DNA of 64,000 bases from Endozoicomonas sp. 8E (GCF_032883915.1 NZ_CP120717.1:874501-938500), one strand, 5' to 3'. Numbered from the stretch's first letter, positions 53,562 to 63,350 are shown. The notes: generated by a model from the sequence alone, not told the origin. Numbers and translations: made by a program.

Positions 53562-55340
53562 ATGGATATTTTCTGGAACCTCGGATGGTTCTTTAAGCGC
53601 CACTGGCAGCGCTACTGTTGTTGTGTCCTTTTTTTGGTCCTCGTCTCTATCGCGGAAATGCTGCCGCCCTGGCTGATCGGGAAGTTGGTGGATGATATTC
53701 AAGCGGGCGACTTGTCCAGAGGTGACATCACTAAACCTGTGTTGCTGATCGCTCTCATCGGTGTGCTGGTGTACGTCTTCAGAAATGGCTGGAGAGTTCT
53801 GTTGTTCGGTGGTGCTATTGAGCTGGGCCGGGTAATGAGAAGTCGTCTGTTTCATCACTTTACCCGAATGTCGCCAGAGTTTTATCACCGCCATAAAACC
53901 GGTGATTTGATGGCCCACGCAACGAATGATGTGAGAGCAATTGAAGTCACCGCTGCTGAAGGTGTTTTGACCCTGGTGGATTCGATTATCGCCGGAACTG
54001 CCGTAGTTGTAGCCATGATTTGGGTGTGCGGTTGGCAGATGACGGTCGTGGCCATCATGCCTTTTCCAGTCATGGCCTGGCTCATGTTTCACTACGCCTC
54101 CCTATTACATAAGCGTTTTCGCACGGCACAGGAAACTTTTTCTGAACTGAATAATCGGGTTCAGGAGTCTGTTTCAGGAATAAGAACGATTCGGGCCCAT
54201 TATTTGAGTCAGGCCCAGAAAGTTAAATTCAGGGAAAGATCTGAACAAACCAATGATGCCAACCTGAAGGTGGCCCGTGTTGATGCACTGTTTGATCCAA
54301 CCATCGTTTTGTGTGTTTGCCTCTCCATTATGGCAAGTCTTGGCTTCGGCTCATGGCGCATAGCTAACGGTCTCATGACTGTGGGAGAGCTGACGGCATT
54401 CACCATTTATCTGGGTCTTCTGGTATGGCCCATGTTGGCTTTTGGTTGGCTCTTCAACATAGTGGAGCGTGGCAGTGCATCCCTGAATCGCCTGCAAAAA
54501 CTGATGGCAGAGCAGCCGGATGTGGAAGACAGAGCGGCTGATGTGCAGGAAAAGCCCGAAGGGGATATTGCGTTTTCAATCAGCGCCTTCACTCATCCGG
54601 GGGCTGAACAAAAATCTCTGGGGCCACTGAATTTTCGGGTAGAAAAAGGAGCTTTTGTCGGAATCTGCGGTCGAACAGGCAGCGGTAAAACGACCCTGTT
54701 CAGACTCTTACTGAGGGAATATGAGCAGGAGGGTGTATCCATAAAAATAGGGGGGCGACACCATGACTCCGTGAGTTTGGATGCTCTGAGAAGTTGCTTT
54801 GCCCTGGTATCTCAGGAGCCTTTCCTGTTCTCCGCGACGATTGCTGACAATATTGCTTTTGGACGACAAGGCGTTGCTCGCAGTGACATTGAGCGAGTAG
54901 CAAAACTGGCCTGTGTTCATGATGACATTCTGGGCTTTACCGAAGGTTATGAAACTATGCTGGGGGAGAAAGGTATCAACCTATCAGGGGGGCAGAAACA
55001 GAGGATCACTATTGCCCGCGCCCTGTTGTTGGAAGCGGATATTTTGCTCTTTGATGATGCATTCTGTTCTCTGGACATGAAGACAGAAGCACAGATTCTG
55101 GACAATCTGATGAACAGTGACCGACAGCAAACGTTGCTTCTGATTACCCAAAGACTGACCAACCTCCATAGAGCCGATCAATTGATCGTTCTGGAGCAGG
55201 GGGAGATATCAGAGTCCGGCAGTCACAACGAGCTGGTCAGAAGCGGGGGCTGGTATTCACGCATCTTCCAGCGTCAGGCCATGGAGATTTCAGCTCAGGA
55301 AAAGAGCGAGGAGGGCGTAGAGCAGTTGGCTGCAAGTTGA
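53562..55340 (+). CDS. mdlA: MdlA-type ABC exporter half-transporter
   Basis: A 592-residue membrane-ATPase fusion of the multidrug/lipid exporter class. About six hydrophobic helices occupy residues 1-320, with conserved FYHRHKTGDLMAHATNDVRAIE near 105 and NNRVQESVSGIRTIRAH near 195. The ATPase has GICGRTGSGKTT (about 366-377), LSGGQKQR (about 473) and LLFDDAFCSLD (about 495), where the usual catalytic Glu after the Walker B aspartate is Asp. This degenerate site is normal for one half of heterodimeric exporters such as MdlAB. I start at the ATG at 53562 after GGGGGAAG; an open frame upstream adds 26 unlikely residues. Its partner starts at 55913, separated by an opposite-strand gene. Substrate unknown. 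Confidence 0.87.
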   Translation: MDIFWNLGWFFKRHWQRYCCCVLFLVLVSIAEMLPPWLIGKLVDDIQAGDLSRGDITKPVLLIALIGVLVYVFRNGWRVLLFGGAIELGRVMRSRLFHHFTRMSPEFYHRHKTGDLMAHATNDVRAIEVTAAEGVLTLVDSIIAGTAVVVAMIWVCGWQMTVVAIMPFPVMAWLMFHYASLLHKRFRTAQETFSELNNRVQESVSGIRTIRAHYLSQAQKVKFRERSEQTNDANLKVARVDALFDPTIVLCVCLSIMASLGFGSWRIANGLMTVGELTAFTIYLGLLVWPMLAFGWLFNIVERGSASLNRLQKLMAEQPDVEDRAADVQEKPEGDIAFSISAFTHPGAEQKSLGPLNFRVEKGAFVGICGRTGSGKTTLFRLLLREYEQEGVSIKIGGRHHDSVSLDALRSCFALVSQEPFLFSATIADNIAFGRQGVARSDIERVAKLACVHDDILGFTEGYETMLGEKGINLSGGQKQRITIARALLLEADILLFDDAFCSLDMKTEAQILDNLMNSDRQQTLLLITQRLTNLHRADQLIVLEQGEISESGSHNELVRSGGWYSRIFQRQAMEISAQEKSEEGVEQLAAS

Positions 55341-55362
55341 TACTGGCAGCCGTATGAGGAAC

Positions 55363-55794
55363 TTATTGAACAGGTAGACGTTGACGGATCAGGAGTTCAA
55401 GACCTGCTATATCGCTGCGTATGCTGGATACATCATCCTTGAGTGAGGCAACATCACTTTTAAGTGTGGAAACATCACTTTTAAGTGAGGCAACATCACT
55501 TTTGAGTGTGTCAACATCACTTTTGAGAGAAGAAGAATCACTCCGCAAAGTGCTTATTTCTCCATGGATAACAGCGAACTCTTCATCGACACGCTTAAAC
55601 CCGGCCATAGTCGCTTGGGTTAGGGCCGAAAGATCTGACCTGACCAGACTAATGTCTTTTTCAACCCGGTCAAATCGACGATCTATCCGGTCAGATTGAT
55701 CCCGATTATGGTGTTCGTGTTCCAGTACATCGACCCGTGTTTCAAGGTTACTGTGATTTTCCTCAAGTAGCTCAATCCTCGGCTCAAGAGACAT
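55363..55794 (-). CDS. Coiled-coil protein with heptad-triplet repeats
   Basis: A 143-residue, almost entirely helical protein. It begins MSLEPRIELLEENHSNLETRV, has a His-rich LEHEHHNRDQ segment, and then a run of SLKSDV-type heptads (SLKSDVDTLKSDVASLKSDV and so on, about residues 85-125). At DNA level this is a 21-bp tandem repeat, five units from 55430 to 55534. No membrane segment or catalytic motif is seen. The gene is on the minus strand between the two exporter genes. It might form a coiled-coil oligomer; similar short proteins are often annotated only as coiled-coil or DUF proteins. Repeat number could vary between strains. Confidence 0.65.
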   Translation of the reverse strand: MSLEPRIELLEENHSNLETRVDVLEHEHHNRDQSDRIDRRFDRVEKDISLVRSDLSALTQATMAGFKRVDEEFAVIHGEISTLRSDSSSLKSDVDTLKSDVASLKSDVSTLKSDVASLKDDVSSIRSDIAGLELLIRQRLPVQ

Positions 55795-55912
55795 ATAACT
55801 TTCTCCATTCTTATTGATAGTGGAGGAAGCTTAGCAGAGCAGATTCTGACCGTGATTAAAAAAATAATAGAAGAAGTGTGTGGTGATAGAAAAACTACAT
55901 AAGGAGTGAACC

Positions 55913-57709
55913 CTGGAAAGGTTAGATAAAAAGGAGCAGTTCAGAAGATTGCTTCGTTATGGATTGCCTTATAAAAACAGGCTGATTCTGAGTTTTACCC
56001 TGCTGATGATAGCAACGGCTGCAGGGCTGACAGCACCGGTCATCATGAAAATGTTTATTGATGATCATGTGGTGCCGGGTAACTGGCAAGTAGCCCCTAT
56101 GGTCATGATGGCATTCGTATTTCTCAACTTGTATTTGCTGGATGCAGTGATGACCTGGCTGGAGACCCTGCTGTTCCAGAAAGTGGCTCTGGCTATTGTG
56201 CACGACATACGCCTGCAGGTGTTTAATCACCTCTTTCGTTTACCTATGGCTTATTTTGAGAGGGAGCCAGTGGGTAAGCTGGTATCCAGTGTGACCAACG
56301 ACACCGAAACGATCAAGGATCTGTTTGTCACCGCTTTGCCAGAGACATTAAAAGGTGCCATTACGGTGGTCGGTGTGGTGATCGCGATGTTTTTGCTGAA
56401 TGCCAGGCTGGCCTGGTTCTGTATAGCGATATTGCCATTTATTCTGGGCTGTATTTACCTCTATCAGAAATTCAGCCATCCGGTATTTCATTCCTCAAGG
56501 GCTCTGCTGAGTGAAATCAATACCCGGGTGAATGAATCCATTCAAGGCATGTCTGTCATTCAGACGCTGTGCCAGCAAAAGCGGGTCAGTGAGCAATTTG
56601 AAGCGGCTAACAGGGAATATAAAGAGGTACAAAATCGACTGGTGCGTATCAACGGTCTTTTATTGAGGCCGATGGTGCATCTTGCTTCAGCCTTGGCTTT
56701 GGCATTGATGGTGGGGGGCTTTACGGGACAGGCGCTGAATGGTCCGATTGAAATTGGTTTGCTCTATGCCTTTATCAACTATCTGGATCGAATGTTTGAG
56801 CCGCTGACTCAGGTCACTATGCAAATGGAGGTACTTCAACAGTCGGTCGTATCAGCGGAGCGAGTATTTAGACTCATGGATGAGTCTGTTGAATCCGGGC
56901 AGGAAAGCATCAAAGAGTCTCTGATCTCAAAAGGAAAAATTGAATTCAGAGAGGTAGAGCTTTCTTACGACGGTAAAAACAAGGCGCTGGACGGCATTAC
57001 CTTTACGGCGGAGCCCGGACAATTTATTGCTCTGGTCGGTCATACCGGCAGTGGCAAGAGTTCTATTGTCAACCTGCTGATGCGATTCTATCAGTATCAG
57101 AGTGGACAGATTCTGATTGATGGTCAGCCTCTGTCCAGCTTTCCTGAAAAAGAATTGAGGCAGCAATTGGGATTGGTTTTCCAGGAACCCTTTGTGTTTG
57201 AAGGCAGTATTGCCGAGAACATTCATCTCGGTCATGAACATGTGACGGAGAAAGAGATGTGGCATGCTGCGCAACTGGTTCAGGCGGCAGAATTTATAGA
57301 AAAGTTGCCGGACGGTTATGCCCAGGTACTGGGTGAAAGGGGGCAATCGCTGTCCAGTGGTCAAAAACAGCTGTTGTCGTTTGCAAGAACACTGGCCCAG
57401 AACCCCGGCATTCTGATCATGGACGAAGCGACGGCCAATGTTGACAGTGAAACGGAGCAGGCCATCAAGCAAGGTTTGAAAACCTTACGGGAAGGCCGGA
57501 CCACAGTGGCTATCGCACACCGTTTAACCACGATAGAAGATGCTGACCAGATTCTGGTCATGGAAAAGGGACGGATAGTACAACGGGGGACTCACCAGCA
57601 ATTGCTGGCAGAGCCGGGCCTGTATCTCGATATGTACCAGTCCCAGAGAAACCAGATGGAGGGTGAGTCACCGCTGGCAGAGGCCAAACCATTCCAGCCA
57701 GTGATGTAA
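55913..57709 (+). CDS. mdlB: MdlB-type ABC exporter half-transporter
   Basis: A 598-residue partner of MdlA. Six hydrophobic helices lie in residues 20-320. The ATPase has VGHTGSGKSS (about 375-384), LSSGQKQLLSFARTL (about 481) and ILIMDEATANVDSE (about 500) with the catalytic Glu intact, so this half supplies the consensus residues missing in MdlA. The start is unusual: no ATG or GTG fits. A CTG at 55913 lies six bases after a strong AAGGAG and gives LERLDKKEQFRRLLRYGLPY, matching the family N-terminus. The TTG at 55949 lacks a ribosome binding site and would cut into the conserved RLLRYGLPY. The two genes are 572 bases apart, with the coiled-coil gene in between on the other strand. Confidence 0.87.
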   Translation: MERLDKKEQFRRLLRYGLPYKNRLILSFTLLMIATAAGLTAPVIMKMFIDDHVVPGNWQVAPMVMMAFVFLNLYLLDAVMTWLETLLFQKVALAIVHDIRLQVFNHLFRLPMAYFEREPVGKLVSSVTNDTETIKDLFVTALPETLKGAITVVGVVIAMFLLNARLAWFCIAILPFILGCIYLYQKFSHPVFHSSRALLSEINTRVNESIQGMSVIQTLCQQKRVSEQFEAANREYKEVQNRLVRINGLLLRPMVHLASALALALMVGGFTGQALNGPIEIGLLYAFINYLDRMFEPLTQVTMQMEVLQQSVVSAERVFRLMDESVESGQESIKESLISKGKIEFREVELSYDGKNKALDGITFTAEPGQFIALVGHTGSGKSSIVNLLMRFYQYQSGQILIDGQPLSSFPEKELRQQLGLVFQEPFVFEGSIAENIHLGHEHVTEKEMWHAAQLVQAAEFIEKLPDGYAQVLGERGQSLSSGQKQLLSFARTLAQNPGILIMDEATANVDSETEQAIKQGLKTLREGRTTVAIAHRLTTIEDADQILVMEKGRIVQRGTHQQLLAEPGLYLDMYQSQRNQMEGESPLAEAKPFQPVM

Positions 57710-57773
57710 GTGTCTCAAAAAGTCTGATGAAAAGAAGCGGTTTCTGTCAACGCCGAGGCTGCTTTATTTCAAA

Positions 57774-58745
57774 TCAAGGCAGAGGTCGTCCTCTGGAGGC
57801 GATATAAAGCTTGTACCAGTCTTCCCTGTTTAGATGAACTTCCATCGCCTGAGAGCATGCGCGAATACGATCTTTATCCGTTGTGCCAATAACGGGCTGA
57901 ATGCTGGCCGGGTGTCTCATCAGCCAGGCCAGAACAATGGCTTCTCTGGAAGTCTGATAGTCTTCAGCCATCTCGGTGACCTGTTTTGCAGTGGCCTGAA
58001 CGGCCGCTGGTTCCTTACTGGTATCTTTTCCGGTGAACAGTCCCTGATCCAGACAGCCCCAAGCCTGAAGCTGAATGCTATTCTTACGACAGTAATCAAT
58101 CATTCCCGGCGTAAAGCCAGTGTCGGCACTCTCATTCATGGCAACCAATATCCCGTCTTCCACGAAGTCACAACGGGCAAGACTGATGGGCAACTGGTTG
58201 GCTATCAAAGGCTGTTCGATGCAGGAGTGAAGATAGGCGATTTGATGCTGGTTCATATTGGAAACACCAAAGTGCCGTACTTTTCCGCTGTCGTATAGAC
58301 GAGTAAACGCTTCGGCGATTAAATCGGGCTCCATCAGCGGGTCAGGGCGATGCAGTAACAGAATATCCAGATACTCTGTACCGAGTCTTTCGAGAATGCC
58401 ATTGACACTGAACTCTATCCATTGAGGAGAAAGATCGTATCGACCGGGGTTATCATCGTCGGCAAAGCGAATGCCACATTTGGACTGGATGATCAGGCCT
58501 TGGCGAAGTCTTGGCTCTGCTTTAATAACATTGCTGAATGCCTGTTCTGCTTTGCCCATGGCGTAGATATCAGCATGGTCAAAGAAGTTAATGCCACACT
58601 CCAGGGCTGCATTTACGGTATTATGGGCCAGAGTAGAGTCGTGATCGGAAATAGGATTATTGTTCCACTCACCTCCGAGACCCATACAACCATAAATCAG
58701 TCGGCTGGCTTTAGGAATGTGAATCTGTAGCGGGAAACGATTCAT
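57774..58745 (-). CDS. Aldo/keto reductase (YdhF type)
   Basis: A 323-residue NAD(P)H-dependent oxidoreductase of the aldo/keto reductase family, cytoplasmic. The catalytic tetrad is visible: FFDHADIYAMG (Asp and Tyr), IIQSKCGI (Lys) and LDILLLHRPDPL (His). Family blocks RHFGVSNMNQHQI, QLQAWGCLDQGLF and HPASIQPVIGTTDKDRI follow. It resembles the E. coli YdhF oxidoreductase. It stands as a single gene, and the intergenic stretch to mdlB (57710-57773) is convergent. The physiological substrate cannot be told from sequence. Confidence 0.9.
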   Translation of the reverse strand: MNRFPLQIHIPKASRLIYGCMGLGGEWNNNPISDHDSTLAHNTVNAALECGINFFDHADIYAMGKAEQAFSNVIKAEPRLRQGLIIQSKCGIRFADDDNPGRYDLSPQWIEFSVNGILERLGTEYLDILLLHRPDPLMEPDLIAEAFTRLYDSGKVRHFGVSNMNQHQIAYLHSCIEQPLIANQLPISLARCDFVEDGILVAMNESADTGFTPGMIDYCRKNSIQLQAWGCLDQGLFTGKDTSKEPAAVQATAKQVTEMAEDYQTSREAIVLAWLMRHPASIQPVIGTTDKDRIRACSQAMEVHLNREDWYKLYIASRGRPLP

Positions 58746-58859
58746 ACTCAGCTCTCTTCTTAAGGACCATTCGGAAAGCTCAAGGCGGTTCGGAAAAACT
58801 CATTGCTGCATTGACATTACTATGGCTGTTTGTTGGATATTCGGTCAGTATTCAGAGCA

Positions 58860-59165
58860 CTACTTCTTTTGTCTGGCTTTAAAAGCGGCCAGCTGTTCTT
58901 CAGATGCGGGCTGCTGATGCTTTTCTTTCCATTGGGAATAGGGCATGCCATAGATACGTTCTCTGGCTTCATTGTCGGACACTTCAACACCCAGATCATC
59001 AGCAGCCGTTTTGTACCACTTGCCCAGACAGTTCCGACAAAAGTTTGCCAGAATCATCAGGTCAATATTCTGCACCTCTTTATTATCATCAAGGTGCTTT
59101 AGCAGACGGCGAAAAGTAGCTGCGTCCAGTTTATCCTGAGTTTCCTGATCAATCTGTGTATTCAT
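58860..59165 (-). CDS. DUF1244-family protein
   Basis: A 101-residue protein of the DUF1244 family, widespread in Proteobacteria and of unknown function. The diagnostic block is VQNIDLMILANFCRNCLGKW (about residues 31-50, with the FCRNC cysteines), then RERIYGMPYSQWKEKHQ and EQLAAFKARQ. I use the ATG at 59165, five bases after AAGGAAG; a GTG codon lies immediately before it. It is likely a single gene, reading away from ygiQ's terminator. Confidence 0.88.
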   Translation of the reverse strand: MNTQIDQETQDKLDAATFRRLLKHLDDNKEVQNIDLMILANFCRNCLGKWYKTAADDLGVEVSDNEARERIYGMPYSQWKEKHQQPASEEQLAAFKARQKK

Positions 59166-59214
59166 CACATCTTCCTTATAAGTTTGGCAGGCAGTGTAAG
59201 AAATTGTGGGTCAA

Positions 59215-59241
59215 TAAAAAAGCCCCGGAGTTTTCGGAGCT
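59215..59241 (-). terminator. Rho-independent terminator of ygiQ
   Basis: On the minus strand AGCTCCG pairs with CGGGGCT (7 pairs, one G-T) across a 7-base loop, followed by six Ts. It lies 11 bases after the ygiQ stop codon. Confidence 0.8.
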
Positions 59242-59252
59242 TTCTTCAGGGA

Positions 59253-61469
59253 TTATCTGGACTTTTTATTGGCTAAAGGCTTTTTCCGGGCTACCGGTTT
59301 CTTGCGGGGAGCCCGGTTATCCCATTGACCACCACGGGCCTTCTGGAATTTTCCCGCAGGCTTTTTGTTGTGTGGTCGGCGGTTGTCTTTGCTCTGTTCT
59401 TCCGCAGGTACCAGCTGATTGGGGCCGTCGCCGATCAGTTCAGAGCGGTTCATCTTTCTCAGGGCGTTGCGAAGGACATCCCAGTTTCTGGAGTCGTGAT
59501 AACGCAGGAAGGCTTTTTGCAGACGACGTTGTTCCAGCTCTTTGGGAATATAAAGTCTGTCACCCTTGTAATTGAGCTTCTTGAGCGGGTTACGACCGGA
59601 ATAGTACATAGCCGTTGCCAGGGACATAGGCGACGGATAAAAGGTTTGTACCTGGTCGACACGGAACTTGTGACGCTTCAGCCAGAGCGACAGGTTCATC
59701 ATATCTTCGTCTTCACAACCCGGGTGAGCGGCAATGAAGTAAGGAATGAGATACTGCTTTTTTCCGGCTTCTTTGGAGAACTTGTCGAACATTTTCTTGA
59801 AAGCGTCGTAGGTGCCCATGCCGGGTTTCATCATCAGGTCCAGAGTACCTTTCTCGGTATGCTCCGGCGCAATCTTCAGATATCCACCGACGTGATGTGT
59901 GACCAGCTCACGGACGTATTCCGGATCTTCTACTGCCAGATCATAACGAAGACCCGAAGCAATGGCGATTTTCTTGATGCCGGGAATGGCACGGGCTTTT
60001 CGGTAAAGCTCTGTCGTTTGCTTGTGTGAGGTTTCCAGATTTTTGCAGATACCGGGGAACACACAGGAAAGACGGCGGCAGCTGGCCTGAATCTCTGCAC
60101 TCTTGCAGTTCAAGTGATACATGTTGGCAGTGGGGCCACCCAGGTCAGAAATCTGACCGGTAAAGCCTGGCACCTTGTCCCTGATCTCTTCCAGTTCCTG
60201 CAGAACGGATTCCTGGGAACGACTCTGGATGACCCGACCTTCGTGCTCGGTGATGGAGCAGAAAGTACAGCCACCAAAGCAGCCCCGCATGATATTCACG
60301 GACGTTTTGATCATGTCATAGGCCGGAATTTTGGCATCACCGTAGGACGGGTGTGGCCTGCGTTGATAAGGCAGGGCGAAGACACCATCAATCTCCGGCG
60401 TTTCCAGAGGAATGGGGGGCGGGTTTACCCAGATTTCCCGGTTGCCATGTTTCTGCACCAGCACCCGGGCATTATGGGGGTTGGATTCCTGGTGCAGCAC
60501 TCGGGAGGCATGGGCGTATAGGGCTGGATCTTTACGCACTTTTTCAAACGACGGCAGACGAATGCAGCTTTTGCTGGAATCGAATTCAGTCTTGCGGTGC
60601 AGCGGAAGTGGAACAATACGGACAGGCTGAATATCCGACTGCTGTCCTTTTTTGGATTCGCACTCTTCTTCCTGCACATATTCGTACGGGCTGGTGCCAT
60701 AGGCTTCTTCCAGAGATCCCGGATCTCTTGGCCAGTCGATACGGGTAGAGTCGATTTCGGTCCAGCCTTCTGGTGTGCCAGGCTTAACGACAACCGTACC
60801 GCGAATATCATCCATATTTTTGATGTTAACGCCTGCAGCCAGTTTGTCCGCCACTTCGGCCATGGCTCGCTCAGCGTTGCCATAGAGAAGGATATCTGCC
60901 GTGGAATCCATCAGAACAGAACGGCGCACTTCATTACTCCAGTAATCATACTGGGCAATCCTGCGAAGGCTGGCCTCAATACCGCCAATAACGACGGGCA
61001 CATCGTTATAGGCTTCTTTACAACGCTGACTGTAAACAATCACCGAGCGATCAGGTCGTTTGCCCGGCTCTGCATCCGGTGTGTAAGCATCGTCGTTACG
61101 AACTTTCAGGTCGGCAGTGTAGCGGTTGATCATGGAGTCCATGTTGCCGCCGGTGACACCGTAGAAGAGGTTGGGCTTACCCAGACGCATAAAGTCTGCT
61201 GTGTTGTTCCAGTTTGGCTGGGCAATAATGCCCACCCTGAAACCCTGGGATTCCAGGAAACGGCCAATGACTGCCATACCGAAGCTGGGGTGATCTACGT
61301 AGCCATCGCCTGTGACAATGATGATGTCGCAGGAATCCCAGCCTAACTCATCCATCTCTGCTCGGGTCATGGGGAGGTAAGGCGCTGTGCCATAGCATTC
61401 AGCCCAGTACTTTGGGTAAGAAAACAGTTCCTTGGCAGGTACAGGTTGCTGCAGAGAGGAGTGACTCAT
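59253..61469 (-). CDS. ygiQ: YgiQ-family radical SAM protein
   Basis: A 738-residue radical SAM protein of the conserved YgiQ family, whose reaction is not established. The N-terminal B12-binding-like region ([20 protein letters not shown] near residue 49) is followed by the 4Fe-4S motif GCFGGCTFC (about 395-403, CxxxCxxC). Further family blocks are [39 protein letters not shown] and [21 protein letters not shown]. The C-terminus is a long Lys/Arg/Pro-rich basic tail ([12 protein letters not shown]), suggesting RNA or nucleic-acid contact. Full length with no defect. A terminator follows directly. Confidence 0.95.
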   Translation of the reverse strand: MSHSSLQQPVPAKELFSYPKYWAECYGTAPYLPMTRAEMDELGWDSCDIIIVTGDGYVDHPSFGMAVIGRFLESQGFRVGIIAQPNWNNTADFMRLGKPNLFYGVTGGNMDSMINRYTADLKVRNDDAYTPDAEPGKRPDRSVIVYSQRCKEAYNDVPVVIGGIEASLRRIAQYDYWSNEVRRSVLMDSTADILLYGNAERAMAEVADKLAAGVNIKNMDDIRGTVVVKPGTPEGWTEIDSTRIDWPRDPGSLEEAYGTSPYEYVQEEECESKKGQQSDIQPVRIVPLPLHRKTEFDSSKSCIRLPSFEKVRKDPALYAHASRVLHQESNPHNARVLVQKHGNREIWVNPPPIPLETPEIDGVFALPYQRRPHPSYGDAKIPAYDMIKTSVNIMRGCFGGCTFCSITEHEGRVIQSRSQESVLQELEEIRDKVPGFTGQISDLGGPTANMYHLNCKSAEIQASCRRLSCVFPGICKNLETSHKQTTELYRKARAIPGIKKIAIASGLRYDLAVEDPEYVRELVTHHVGGYLKIAPEHTEKGTLDLMMKPGMGTYDAFKKMFDKFSKEAGKKQYLIPYFIAAHPGCEDEDMMNLSLWLKRHKFRVDQVQTFYPSPMSLATAMYYSGRNPLKKLNYKGDRLYIPKELEQRRLQKAFLRYHDSRNWDVLRNALRKMNRSELIGDGPNQLVPAEEQSKDNRRPHNKKPAGKFQKARGGQWDNRAPRKKPVARKKPLANKKSR

Positions 61470-61649
61470 GAATGTTCTGGTTTTATCTGTTCTATCTGAA
61501 GGGGCACTATTCTTTCAAAAAATGTGTCGTTTAGATAGCAAGAATTGCTGCCAAGGGATGAGATGAAACCGAAGTGATGTGGTGATAAACCATCCCTGCC
61601 TCGGTATGACCATCATTGATTCATGGCAAAGGCAGGGTGGTCAGATACT

Positions 61650-62021
61650 TAAGTACTCAGCCATACGGAATCGAATATTTCTGGCTTATTGGGCAGGTGC
61701 TCTGCAAGGCGCAACGACGGGAACATAGCAAGCTATGTGACCAGAGTTGCAACGCAGCACGACTGCATGGATGCAGGAGCTAGCAGCCTGTCGGACTTAA
61801 GACTGTCCTACTGCGGTTGCAATAAATTGGTCTAAAAATCCCTGTTTCTTCGTCAAATAGCTCGCTATTCTCCTCAGAAACAGAGATTTTTATCCTCAAT
61901 TTCTTGCAATCCTCGCTACGGACGCTTAAGTCCGACAGGCTGCTAGAGCAACGCAGGAGCAGTTGCCGCGAGTGCCTGAACAATAAGTCAGAAAATATGA
62001 TTTCGTATGGTTGAGTACTTA
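61650..62021. repeat. Outer inverted repeat of a nested palindromic element
   Basis: The left arm 61650-61691 (TAAGTACTCAGCCATACGGA onward, ending CTTATTG) and right arm 61981-62021 are inverted copies with only a few mismatches. Between them lie IS-like flank sequences and the inner palindromic element. The right arm's last bases, read leftward, supply the TAA stop of the translocator-like gene. No protein-coding gene is seen from 61470 to 62018. Confidence 0.8.
61780..61946. mobile_element. 167-bp fold-back (MITE-like) element
   Basis: Perfect 22-bp terminal inverted repeats (CTAGCAGCCTGTCGGACTTA at the left, 61780-61801, and its complement at 61925-61946) continue as an imperfect palindrome to the centre (ATAGC-TC-GCTAT). 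This includes AAATCCCTGTTTCT pairing with AGAAACAGAGATTT. Nearly the whole element can fold into one long hairpin. It has no coding capacity and was probably mobilised by a transposase encoded elsewhere. Confidence 0.75.
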
Positions 62022-63350
62022 CACAGAGGTGAAGCGCTTGATCAGGCTCAGTTCAGCGTCTGCATCCTTCATGGAAGAGAGCACTTCGTTAGGAACATCG
62101 GATATATGACCGATAAACCTCTTGATATCCTTTGTCTCTGTAATCTCTTTATCACCGGTTGCTGCACTCATGCTGTCTCCGATACTGCTATCCAGTCCCT
62201 GAGAGCCCAGAATTTCTTCTGCCAGAGCGGGGTCTCCGCCTTCCAGTGCATTGATAGCTGCCTCAAGCTTCTTCTTGGCTTCTTCTGATTCTGCCTGTTG
62301 CTGGAGAGTCTGCAGCAGAGCCTTTCTTCTCTCAAAGTGATCAAGACCTTCGCTGGCAATCTGCAGGCCTTCAGTGGCATCGCTCACTGGAGAGCCGGAT
62401 TCATCAAAGACTTCATTGCGCTCTTCGGTATCATCCGTTTTTGATGGGTGATTATCGGTTTGTTCAGAGGAGCCGATTTCCACCATGGAGGCTGGCATAA
62501 AAGGACTCGCATGTTTGATTAAGCTCACATCCGCATCCCCGGTCTGCTGCAGCATAAAGTCAATTTCATTTTTGGAGAAGATACTCAGATGAGAGTTGTC
62601 TTTGCCGGGGTTGACCTCTCGGTCAATCATCAATGCGGTTTCCCACAGCATGACTGGCGGGAACAGGAAAGACAGGGCTTTCAGGAAAATATTGTCAGGA
62701 TTAGCTGTAGCCTCGGCACTGGCGCTGTTAGCCTCTTCAATGTGTTCCCGAATACGCTCGATATTACTATCATGCCGCTGTTGAGCATCAAGGGAAGCCA
62801 TCTCAATCTTGTTTTCAGCGTATTTAACCGAGCTGTCTTCCAGGCTGGCATTGATCTGAGCCAGTATTTCTTCGAGCTTATCAGCGGTCAGTGTGCCCTC
62901 GACATGCTCTGTCCGAAGTTGGTCTACGGCATTATCGATGTCTTGTAGAACATGAGGAGGGGCTTGCACCATCGTTGACAGTTTGTTATCGATATGATGA
63001 AGCGGTTCATTGACGGGCAGATTCGCTAACTCGGGGCGGTTATTGGAAACTGAGTTGGGAGTCTCACCAAATATTCCTCCAATCTCGCCTCGCAGCCTGG
63101 CGGCGGTCTGTTGGGTTACCTGCTTTTCAAGGTTACCCACTTCACCTGTTATTGCTGAATCGGGTTCTGGAATGCTGGGAGCCTTTGAAGCACCAATAGG
63201 CCAATCAACCTGAACTTCCCCGTTTATGACGGATATCGTGTTACTGTTGTCAAAGCCGCTGGAGACCGGGTTAGTCTTCTCAATCTCTTTTAGAACTTCT
63301 GCCTGCGTTGGGACTACAACTGCACTATTGCGATTAACTGAATCGACCAT
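62019..63350 (-). CDS. Putative type III secretion translocator/secreted protein
   Basis: A 443-residue acidic, helical protein with no signal peptide. It begins MVDSVNRNSAVVVPTQAEVL, a Ser/Asn-rich start compatible with type III export. One hydrophobic segment (FLKALSFLFPPVMLWETALMI, about residues 224-244) is flanked by charged helices with coiled-coil character (about 150-220 and 340-400). This layout resembles single-helix translocators of the YopD/IpaC kind. The main support is the gene before it, an LcrH/SycD-type chaperone whose stop overlaps this start codon (TGATG), the usual pairing of chaperone and translocator. The stop codon lies in the outer inverted repeat, so the natural C-terminus may have been trimmed. 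Alternatively it could be a chaperone-dependent effector. Confidence 0.6.
   Translation of the reverse strand: MVDSVNRNSAVVVPTQAEVLKEIEKTNPVSSGFDNSNTISVINGEVQVDWPIGASKAPSIPEPDSAITGEVGNLEKQVTQQTAARLRGEIGGIFGETPNSVSNNRPELANLPVNEPLHHIDNKLSTMVQAPPHVLQDIDNAVDQLRTEHVEGTLTADKLEEILAQINASLEDSSVKYAENKIEMASLDAQQRHDSNIERIREHIEEANSASAEATANPDNIFLKALSFLFPPVMLWETALMIDREVNPGKDNSHLSIFSKNEIDFMLQQTGDADVSLIKHASPFMPASMVEIGSSEQTDNHPSKTDDTEERNEVFDESGSPVSDATEGLQIASEGLDHFERRKALLQTLQQQAESEEAKKKLEAAINALEGGDPALAEEILGSQGLDSSIGDSMSAATGDKEITETKDIKRFIGHISDVPNEVLSSMKDADAELSLIKRFTSV

Noticed and set aside
55430-55534. Regular short repeats considered as a CRISPR array
   Set aside because: Units are 21 bp, directly contiguous without spacers and encode heptads of a coiled-coil protein.
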